From Elusimicrobiota bacterium (GTDB taxonomy: Bacteria > Elusimicrobiota > Elusimicrobia > UBA1565 > JACRDR01): a stretch of DNA of 7,118 nucleotides. The stretch spans positions 1 to 7,118 of the forward strand of contig JACQPI010000193.1 in the NCBI GenBank assembly GCA_016207585.1. The letters run 5' to 3'. The translations under genes and the position numbers were made by a program. Position 1 is the stretch's first letter; each line of letters opens with the position of its first letter. Below the pieces are notes generated by a model, which saw only the letters and a list, made by a program, of their open reading frames with translations, made no database searches and had not been told where the DNA came from. Below are positions 1-5,349 of the stretch, one piece after another.

Positions 1-1
1 G

Positions 2-1468
2 ATCAACTCCGCGCCGTGGAAATCCAGGCTAGACGCCGCCAATATCCTCAAGCCGGCGCTTTCACGCGGCGAGATCCAGGTCATCGGCGCGACGACGCCC
101 GGCGAGTACCGCAAATCCATCGAGAAGGATCGATCCCTGGAGCGCCGATTCCAGATGGTGAAGGTGGCCCAGAACTCCGAGGCGGACGCGGTCAGGATTC
201 TCATGGGAGTCAAACGCCGCTATGAGGAGTTCCATCTGATCCGCTATGGCGAAGAGGCTATCGAGGGGGCGGTCCGCCTCTCCTCGCGCTACATTCCGGA
301 GCGCTCGCAGCCCGACAAGGCGATCGACGTCCTCGACGAGGCCGGAGCGATCGTCAAGCTGCGCCGCGGGCCTGGGTACGAGGAGTCGAGCAAGCTGTTC
401 GTGCCGGCCGAAGTGACCCTGGCGGACGTGGAGGAGGTCGTGGCGCGCTGGAGCGGCGTGCCGATCCAGCAACTCCAGGCCTCAGAGGCCCAACGCCTGC
501 TTTCCATCGAGCCGGAACTTAAAAAGAGGGTCGTGGACCAGGACCAAGCCCTCTCGGCGCTCGCGCGTTCCATCCGCCGAAGCCGGGCCGGGCTGAGCAA
601 TCCCAATAGGCCCATCGGCTCCTTTCTCTTTTTGGGGCCGACGGGAGTCGGGAAGACCGAGGTAGCCCGCTCGTTGGCGGAATTTTTGTTCGGCTCGGAG
701 AAGGATCTTATCCGATTGGACATGTCGGAATACATGGAGAAGCATTCCGTTTCCCGCCTCATCGGAGCGCCGCCCGGCTATATCGGCCACGAGGAAGGCG
801 GCCAACTCACCGAGCGCGTGAGACGCCAACCCTATGCGGTCGTCCTGCTCGATGAGATCGAGAAGGCTCATCCGGACGTCTTCAACATCCTTCTTCAGGT
901 CTTCGAGGACGGCCGCTTGACCGACGGCCTAGGCCGCACTGTCTCGTTCAAGAACGCGCTCCTCATCATGACTTCCAACGTCGGGGCGCGCCACTACGCC
1001 CAGGGGACTACGCTGGGCTTCCGGGGCGGCGACGAGGGGGCTGCCGGGAATTCCGGCGCGGCGCGCAACGCTCTTGTTAAAAAAGAAGTTGAGAGAATCT
1101 TCAACCCGGAGTTCTTAAACCGGGTCGACGAGATCGCCTACTTCAATAATTTGAATACCCAGAGCATCCATAAGATTCTGGATCAGATCAAGCTGGGCGC
1201 GCTCAATGTGCTGTTGGCGCAGAAAGGAATACGGATCCAGGAGATAACGAAGCGTGCCAAGACGGCGCTGACCGGCCAGCTGGAACGAGCCAACGAGGTC
1301 CAGAGCTACGGGGCCCGGCCGCTCAACCGCTTGATCCAGAAATTCATCGAGGACCCGCTTTCGGAGCTTCTGCTCGAGGGCGCTGTCAAGAGCGGCGACG
1401 TCCTGCGCATCGACTACGTCTCGAACGAGGCGGGGTTGGGCAAGTTCACGTTCGACAAAATCCGGTAG
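2..1468 (+). CDS. clpC: ClpC-type AAA+ unfoldase, C-terminal part (5' end outside window)
   Basis: This is the ATPase subunit of a Clp protease: it unfolds cytoplasmic proteins and threads them into ClpP. The frame is open from the window edge, so about 488 residues are visible. They start late in the first AAA+ domain (LDAANILKPAL, IGATT, LERRF) and run through the whole second domain. Visible motifs are Walker A GPTGVGKT (635-658), Walker B VVLLDEIEKAHPD (from 839), the arginine-finger region FNPEFLNR, and the sensor-2 GARPL (1310-1324). The tripeptide LGF at 1013-1021 sits where ClpC/ClpA carry their ClpP-docking loop, which argues against the disaggregase ClpB. Oddly, only about 21 residues separate DEAGA (335) from VTLADVEEVV (413), so the ClpC coiled-coil middle domain is essentially missing, as in ClpA. 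The symbol is therefore ClpC-like rather than certain. The 3' end overlaps the opposite-strand hydrolase by 23 bp. Confidence 0.93.
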   Translation: MNSAPWKSRLDAANILKPALSRGEIQVIGATTPGEYRKSIEKDRSLERRFQMVKVAQNSEADAVRILMGVKRRYEEFHLIRYGEEAIEGAVRLSSRYIPERSQPDKAIDVLDEAGAIVKLRRGPGYEESSKLFVPAEVTLADVEEVVARWSGVPIQQLQASEAQRLLSIEPELKKRVVDQDQALSALARSIRRSRAGLSNPNRPIGSFLFLGPTGVGKTEVARSLAEFLFGSEKDLIRLDMSEYMEKHSVSRLIGAPPGYIGHEEGGQLTERVRRQPYAVVLLDEIEKAHPDVFNILLQVFEDGRLTDGLGRTVSFKNALLIMTSNVGARHYAQGTTLGFRGGDEGAAGNSGAARNALVKKEVERIFNPEFLNRVDEIAYFNNLNTQSIHKILDQIKLGALNVLLAQKGIRIQEITKRAKTALTGQLERANEVQSYGARPLNRLIQKFIEDPLSELLLEGAVKSGDVLRIDYVSNEAGLGKFTFDKIR

Positions 1469-2339
1469 GCTTCAGTTCTCCGCTGAATCGAAGTATCTCG
1501 CCGGCCAACTCCTGCGGGGTGTCCAGGGGGACGTGATGGTGCGCCCGCGGGATTTCCACTGTCTGGACGTTCGGCAGTTCCCGCGCCATGCGCTCGAAGT
1601 CGGGGCGCGGCATGACGGCGCTGTGCTGGCCGCGCACCAGTAGAACGGGGACGCGCACCTTGGGCAATGTCGGCCATACGGAGCCGTAGGGGAGCCCCAA
1701 CGCCTGCCAGTCGAATTTCCATGTGTAGCCGCCCTCCGTCTCTTTGACGCAGGTCTCGGCCAGACGCCGCACCGCCTCCGGTCCGACGAGGCTGCCGGAG
1801 GGCTCGAGCCGGAATCGTCTCAAAACCTCATCTCGGGTCGCATAGACGGGTTGGGGCCGTTTGTGGATTCGTTCGAACTTGCTCGCTCGGTCCGATCGGA
1901 TTTCGGGTAGGAAATCGACCGCCGCCACGCCCCGCAAGCGCTCCGCATGGAACACGGAGTATTCGAGCGCGACGCGGCCGCCGAGCGAGTGTCCGGCCAG
2001 GAGCATCCGTTCCCATCCCAGGCGCCGGCGCGCCGCCTCGACGTCCTGGGCGTAGCGCGGCAGATCGTAGAGCCCGTCCGGGCTGCGGTCGCTGTCGCCG
2101 TGGCCGCGCAATTCCAGCGCGACGCAGTGGAACGCGGAGGTGAGTCGCTGCGCGGCCGGAGCCCACCACTGGGCGCTGGCCGCCATGCCGTGGAGCAACA
2201 GGAGCGGCTCTTTTCCATCACCGCTCCAATCCAGGAAATGAAGTTTAGGGGAATCCTCGGTCCAGCGTGAGGTGGGAGTCACGATCGGCAGGTATTCTAT
2301 CAATTTTCCAAGGGGCGTCTCCCCGGTGGGGTCGTTCAT
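1446..2339 (-). CDS. Alpha/beta-hydrolase fold protein
   Basis: This is a 297-residue predicted soluble serine hydrolase of the alpha/beta-hydrolase superfamily; the substrate is unknown. The oxyanion-hole motif LLLHGMAAS lies around residues 47-55, followed by ELRGHGDSD. The nucleophile elbow is GHSLGG with Ser118 (codon 1986-1988). The C-terminal IPRAHHHVPLDTP probably supplies the catalytic His268. The usual acid after strand 7 seems absent: PVLLVRGQHS is followed by Ala241 where relatives have Asp. Asp142, in AAVDFLPE after strand 6, is a possible substitute. No signal peptide or membrane segment is seen. The ATG at 2339 is supported by a strong GGGGGAGG ribosome binding site 8 nt upstream. 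The gene is transcribed away from the 2622-6529 block and runs tail-to-tail into clpC. Esterase, lactonase or C-C hydrolase activity cannot be told apart from sequence. Confidence 0.92.
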   Translation of the reverse strand: MNDPTGETPLGKLIEYLPIVTPTSRWTEDSPKLHFLDWSGDGKEPLLLLHGMAASAQWWAPAAQRLTSAFHCVALELRGHGDSDRSPDGLYDLPRYAQDVEAARRRLGWERMLLAGHSLGGRVALEYSVFHAERLRGVAAVDFLPEIRSDRASKFERIHKRPQPVYATRDEVLRRFRLEPSGSLVGPEAVRRLAETCVKETEGGYTWKFDWQALGLPYGSVWPTLPKVRVPVLLVRGQHSAVMPRPDFERMARELPNVQTVEIPRAHHHVPLDTPQELAGEILRFSGELKPTGFCRT

Positions 2340-2347
2340 TTTTTCAA

Positions 2348-2355
2348 CCTCCCCC
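2348..2355 (-). promoter_or_regulatory. Shine-Dalgarno site of the alpha/beta hydrolase
   Basis: On the minus strand this reads GGGGGAGG, 8 nt before the ATG at 2339. It is the strongest ribosome binding site in the window and fixes the hydrolase start. Confidence 0.8.
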
Positions 2356-2472
2356 AGTTTCTCAAGCGGGTCCTGCGGGGCAGCAACATAGATCCGGGTT
2401 TGTACCCGCTTCCCGATGGGAGAGATATCGGACGGAGACTGGGCAGCGGTCCTTTCTACTGTTTTCTAAGAA

Positions 2473-2487
2473 ATGCCAAAATGGCAT
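2473..2487. repeat. Perfect inverted repeat ATGCCA-AAA-TGGCAT
   Basis: Two 6-bp arms flank a 3-nt AAA centre. It lies about 135 bp upstream of both divergent start codons, in the most AT-rich part of the intergenic region. No T-run follows on the plus strand, so a dimeric repressor or activator site is more likely than a terminator. The function is inferred. Confidence 0.4.
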
Positions 2488-2585
2488 GTCATACGAAACG
2501 GTCTCCCGGAGGGTATCGACACCCGGGCCTGACCCATTCGGCAGAACCCGTCCGAAGAAATAGGTGAGATCGACTCCATTTTTTC

Positions 2586-2614
2586 TTGACCCCTTTCCAG
2601 GAAAGTGATAGATA
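2586..2614 (+). promoter_or_regulatory. Sigma70-like promoter for the 2622-6529 block
   Basis: The -35 box TTGACC (2586-2591) is followed after exactly 17 nt by TAGATA (2609-2614). A TG one base before the -10 (2606-2607) makes an extended -10 element. A T-run (2579-2584) lies just upstream. The expected transcription start, about 2620-2622, falls on the GTG start codon of the first gene, which has no clear ribosome binding site. The -10 box matches consensus at only 3 of 6 positions, so the call rests on the -35, the spacing and the TG. Confidence 0.45.
2593..2605. promoter_or_regulatory. Palindrome CTTTCC-A-GGAAAG in the promoter spacer
   Basis: This is a perfect 13-bp inverted repeat with a single central base, lying wholly between the -35 and -10 boxes of the predicted promoter. 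That is a classical place for a repressor operator. The regulator is unknown and none is encoded in the window. Confidence 0.4.
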
Positions 2615-2621
2615 GAGAAAA

Positions 2622-3089
2622 GTGAGACGGCTGATCCTCGTCGCGACGGGTTGCTTGGTGTTGGCCGGGCTGCTCTGGGCGGGACTTCGTTTCGGAGGCA
2701 ATCTCACCGCGCGTCGGGAGCGATGGCGCTATCCGGCTCCCAAAGGACCTTCCGTGACGCCGATGGGCCGGGAGATATTGGAAAAGCGCGGTGAGGCGTG
2801 GGTCCGGCGTTTCACCAAGAGCTACGACGGGGTTCTTCTCAAATTGACCGAAGCGCAGCGGCAGGGTTTCGACATCTCCGGGTTCGAACCGAAAGTCGCG
2901 CGCGCGGTCGAGGCGGCGCGGCAAGGGAGATATCAGGACGCCCTCATGCTCCTCAATGTGATCGAGGTTCAAATCCCCCGGAAGGCCGCGTCCGCGGTCC
3001 GCGCGGAGCCGTCGAGGACGACCGCCGAATCCGACAGGGCGCGTCGGACCACCAAGCGCAGGCCGCGGCGACCGGATACGACACCATGA
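2622..3089 (+). CDS. Small single-pass membrane protein, unknown function (apparent 3' frameshift)
   Basis: As read, this is 155 residues from a GTG start, the first start codon after an in-frame TAG at 2613-2615. No good ribosome binding site precedes it. Residues 4-22 (LILVATGCLVLAGLLWAGL) form one membrane anchor, with an extracytoplasmic remainder expected. Cys11 is not in a proper lipobox. The middle (about residues 45-118) is a soluble helical region ending in GRYQDALMLLNVIEVQIP, which resembles one TPR-like helical pair. I do not recognise the family. The last ~26 codons of this frame have 85% G+C at codon position 2 and encode a basic, low-complexity tail, unlike the preceding region (about 37%). 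The real C-terminus therefore probably lies in another frame, ending at 3148 (see next entry). It is the first gene of the block and lies just upstream of the TPR-SpoIID gene. Confidence 0.7.
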   Translation: MRRLILVATGCLVLAGLLWAGLRFGGNLTARRERWRYPAPKGPSVTPMGREILEKRGEAWVRRFTKSYDGVLLKLTEAQRQGFDISGFEPKVARAVEAARQGRYQDALMLLNVIEVQIPRKAASAVRAEPSRTTAESDRARRTTKRRPRRPDTTP

Positions 3090-3148
3090 CCGAGCATCTT
3101 GCGCAGGGAATGGTTGACACCTTAAGGTCGTTCGGAAAGAAACCATGA
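3009..3148 (+). other. Probable true 3' end of the small membrane protein gene, in the -1 frame
   Basis: From about 3010, the frame whose codons start at 3011 has coding-like composition. Over 3011-3088 I counted 85% G+C at codon position 3 and 50% at position 2, while the annotated frame has 77% and 85%. It reads as a normal hydrophilic, helix-prone sequence (VEDDRRIRQGASDHQAQ, then ATGYDTMTEHLAQGM) and stops at 3146-3148, giving a 4-bp ATGA overlap with the next start at 3145. Joined to the upstream frame, the product would be about 175 residues. A missing base between about 2975 and 3015 would restore it; the C5 run at 2975-2979 is one candidate. A real mutation, a sequencing error or recoding are all possible. 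The alternative, a separate 20-codon ORF from ATG 3086, has no ribosome binding site. Confidence 0.55.
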
Positions 3149-3152
3149 CCGA
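3083..3152 (+). repeat. Two copies of ACCATGACCGA around ATGA stop/start junctions
   Basis: The 11-mer occurs at 3083-3093 and 3142-3152. Each copy contains an ATGA in which a TGA stop and an ATG share bases: the stop of the annotated small gene (3087-3089), then the stop at 3146-3148 with the start of the TPR-SpoIID gene (3145). The copies are 59 bp apart. They may be chance or a small local duplication. Confidence 0.45.
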
Positions 3153-5349
3153 TTTCCCGTTCCCGGGCGGAGCGTGGAGGACCGGAGCGCTCTTCCTGGG
3201 TTTGTTCGCGAACGCGGCGCAGACCGTCTTTGCGGCCGAGACCGAGGAGACGTTGCGCGGCGCCTATGGCGCGTTCCTGAAGGGGCGCTATGAGGACGCG
3301 GCGAGCGGGTATCGCTACCTTGAAACGATCGGCGCGGAGGGAGCGGCGCCGGCCGCGAATATGGCGCTCATCGCGCGCGACTCGGGAAAGCCCGAAGAGG
3401 CGCTTTCCTTGTGGCTGAAGGCGGCGCTGTTGTCCCCGAAGGACGCATTTTTGTGGAACCAGCGGGGGTGGAGCTACCTTTCGATGGAGCGCACGCGCGA
3501 GGCAAAAGAGGTTTTTCAAGAAGCGTTCAAGGTATCCTCGGGGCCGGCCGACGCGGCCGAGGCGAATTTCGGAATCGGTCTCGCCTTGGAGCTGGAGGCG
3601 AATCTCAAGTCGGCGGTAAGGTCCTTCGAGATCGCCGGCGTGCATAATCCGTACCTGGCGCCCGCCGCCATGGACCGCCTGGGGCGGTTGGCGGCGCGAA
3701 TGAAGCGCTGGCGTCCCGCTGAAATCTACTTCAAGCAGTCGTTGGAGCGCGATCCCCGCCAACCGGAGACGGCGAGGCGGCTCGCCGCGGCGTACGAGGA
3801 ACTTAAATCGCCGAAGGCGGCCTGGCTCGCGTATAAATTTTCCCTGGACATGGATCCGTCCGATTCGGAGGCGATCAAGCGTTTCGACACGATCTCCCGC
3901 TATTTGGGAGAGCGCCCCGAAAGGCTGATGCCGGCCCGGCGGCTCGCGCGCCCCCTCCTTTCAAAGCCGGCCCCTCCGCCCGATTCGCCTCGCCTTCGCG
4001 TCGCGCTTTTTGCCGACGGTCGCGGGGAGCCGGCGCACCTCCAGCGTTTCTTTTTCATCGCCGGCGCGGACTTCAAGATCGTCGATGCGCGTCTCGGGGA
4101 GATCAATCGAGGCCAGGGGTACCAGCAGTGGGAAATTTCCTACCTGCCCCAGACTCAGACGATCGAAATCCGCGACGCCCACCAGCAACTGCAGTATACG
4201 ACCAAACAGGCGTTTTGGATAGAACCCGTGGACTCCGGGGCGTCCGTGCTGATCAAGACCCCGATTCTCAACGATTTCAAGGGAGTCGACTCCGGGGACC
4301 GCGAACTGCGAGGCCGCATCGAGGTGGCTCCCACGCCTTATGGATTCCATCTGATCAACGAGCTCGGCCGGGAAGAATACCTCTATTCGATCTTGGCGGC
4401 GGCGATGCCCGCCGGCAGCCCGCCGGAAGCCATGAAGGCCGTGGCGGTCGTGCAGAGGACCCGCCTTGAAAAATCAATCCGGCCGGCCGGGGAGGACAGC
4501 TTCCGCAACGATGTCTGCGATTCCTCCCATTGCCTTGTTTACCTCGGAGTCTCCGGCGAGCGGGCGGAGGCGACCGAAGCGGTTCTGAAAACCGTGGGAG
4601 CCAAGCTCTTTTGGGGCGGGGACCTCATGGAGGCCCAGCAGCATGTTCACTGCGCCGGGACGACGGAGGAGGGGGTTCGGGACCGACCCGGCTCGGGACC
4701 GGGAATCCGTTCCGTTTCGGAGCTTGAGCTTTTGACGCACTCCGTTCCCGAGCGTTCCTTCTACTGTGAAACCTCCGCGCTGTCGGGGGCTTCCTGGTCC
4801 CGGTGGGCCCGTCTGCTCGACGGCGCGGAGCTTCGGGCGCGCTTGGGCAAGGAGAAGGATGTCGGCCGCATTCGCCGCCTCCTCGTGACGCGTCGAAGCG
4901 CTACGGGGCGCGTGGAGGCGATAGAGCTGGAGGGACCGGGCGGCAAGGTCTCCGTGGAGGGAGCCTCGGCGGTTTCGGAGTTCCTTGACCCGGGAGGGAT
5001 CCGATCGAACTTATTTACCCTGCAGCCGATCTACCGCGGCCACATTCTGCATCACCTTATCGTATGGGGAGCGGGGAGCGGGGACGGGCGCGGCCTGTGC
5101 GTCGCGGGCGCCTTGGGGATGGCGCATTTGGGAAAAGACGCCCGATCGATCCTGGTCCACTATTTTCCGGGCTCGGATCCTCGAGGACTCCCCGCTTTGC
5201 CTCCCCAAGGAGATGAGGTTTCCGGCGGGACGCCGCGACAGGGTTCCGCCGCGACGGGCCCCGATTCGAAAAGATCCCGCTCCAGGGCCCGGGAGATTCG
5301 CGAGAGACTCCGCCGCAAAGCGAAGGAGCGCGGTGCCCCGGAAAATTAA
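3145..5349 (+). CDS. Exported TPR protein with a SpoIID/LytB domain, probably catalytically dead
   Basis: The product has 734 residues. A hydrophobic N-terminal segment (about 13-30, ending TVFA) looks like a signal peptide. About six TPR-like helix pairs follow (residues ~34-250), then a SpoIID/LytB domain (~283-680, from PRLRVALF to HYFPG) and a basic, disordered tail (~685-734). SpoIID proteins are peptidoglycan lytic transglycosylases that cut glycan strands lacking stem peptides. EEYLYSILAAAMP aligns without gaps to the family motif EYxxGVVxxEMP, but Ala420 replaces the catalytic Glu (Glu88 in B. subtilis SpoIID). The Cys/His motif CDSSHC (458-463) and HVHCAGTTE (500-508) are largely kept. 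The late GHG...Q signature has become GDG...V (Asp647, Val653). A peptidoglycan-binding or scaffold role is inferred. A GGAAAG ribosome binding site lies 5 nt before the ATG, and the gene is probably coupled to the one upstream. The 3' end overlaps the glycosyltransferase by 17 bp. Confidence 0.88.
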   Translation: MTDFPFPGGAWRTGALFLGLFANAAQTVFAAETEETLRGAYGAFLKGRYEDAASGYRYLETIGAEGAAPAANMALIARDSGKPEEALSLWLKAALLSPKDAFLWNQRGWSYLSMERTREAKEVFQEAFKVSSGPADAAEANFGIGLALELEANLKSAVRSFEIAGVHNPYLAPAAMDRLGRLAARMKRWRPAEIYFKQSLERDPRQPETARRLAAAYEELKSPKAAWLAYKFSLDMDPSDSEAIKRFDTISRYLGERPERLMPARRLARPLLSKPAPPPDSPRLRVALFADGRGEPAHLQRFFFIAGADFKIVDARLGEINRGQGYQQWEISYLPQTQTIEIRDAHQQLQYTTKQAFWIEPVDSGASVLIKTPILNDFKGVDSGDRELRGRIEVAPTPYGFHLINELGREEYLYSILAAAMPAGSPPEAMKAVAVVQRTRLEKSIRPAGEDSFRNDVCDSSHCLVYLGVSGERAEATEAVLKTVGAKLFWGGDLMEAQQHVHCAGTTEEGVRDRPGSGPGIRSVSELELLTHSVPERSFYCETSALSGASWSRWARLLDGAELRARLGKEKDVGRIRRLLVTRRSATGRVEAIELEGPGGKVSVEGASAVSEFLDPGGIRSNLFTLQPIYRGHILHHLIVWGAGSGDGRGLCVAGALGMAHLGKDARSILVHYFPGSDPRGLPALPPQGDEVSGGTPRQGSAATGPDSKRSRSRAREIRERLRRKAKERGAPEN
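5323..5328 (+). promoter_or_regulatory. Shine-Dalgarno site deciding the glycosyltransferase start
   Basis: AAGGAG lies 4 nt before GTG 5333, inside the 3' end of the TPR-SpoIID gene. The spacing is short but usable, and it favours this start over the upstream in-frame ATG at 4985. Confidence 0.6.

Larger units (their letters stand above)
2340..2621. other. Divergent intergenic region
   Basis: This 282-bp stretch separates the minus-strand hydrolase from the plus-strand block. It holds the hydrolase ribosome binding site, a 5-bp-arm hairpin (CGGGT/ACCCG, 2395-2408), the inverted repeat at 2473-2487 and the rightward promoter at 2586-2614. Small open frames run through it on both strands, but none has a convincing ribosome binding site or recognisable protein. 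I found no clear leftward -35/-10 pair for the hydrolase. Confidence 0.6.

Noticed and set aside
1471..1487. Possible terminator hairpin TTCAG...CTGAA after clpC
   Set aside because: It has a 5-bp stem with a 7-nt loop and no T-run, and lies inside hydrolase coding sequence.
2395..2408. Hairpin CGGGT-TTGT-ACCCG as a terminator or operator
   Set aside because: It has a 5-bp stem only and no T-run on either strand; such repeats are common by chance in GC-rich DNA.
2267..2563. 98-codon plus-strand open frame
   Set aside because: It starts antisense inside the hydrolase gene, has no ribosome binding site, and has no domain-like sequence.
2622..2690. Lipoprotein signal at Cys11 of the small membrane protein
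   Set aside because: VATGC lacks the Leu-type residue at -3 and the hydrophobic run before the Cys is too short; a membrane anchor spanning 4-22 fits better.
2798..3085. Independent gene starting at ATG 2798 and ending at 3148
   Set aside because: Over 2798-2970 the overlapping frame of the small membrane protein has clearly better codon-position composition. Only the part after about 3010 looks coding, which fits a frameshift rather than a separate gene.
2466..3146. 226-codon minus-strand open frame over the intergenic region and the small membrane protein gene
   Set aside because: It is low-complexity Arg/Pro/Gly sequence with no motif or ribosome binding site, and would bury the rightward promoter and a better plus-strand frame.
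2953..3762. 269-codon minus-strand open frame
   Set aside because: It is antisense to the TPR-SpoIID gene, Arg/Gly/Leu-rich without recognisable motifs, and typical of shadow frames in GC-rich DNA.
4985..5332. N-terminal extension of the glycosyltransferase from ATG 4985
   Set aside because: It lies wholly inside the SpoIID gene in another frame and reads as a Cys/Arg/Pro-rich shadow. The canonical GT4 first strand begins right after GTG 5333, which has an AAGGAG site.
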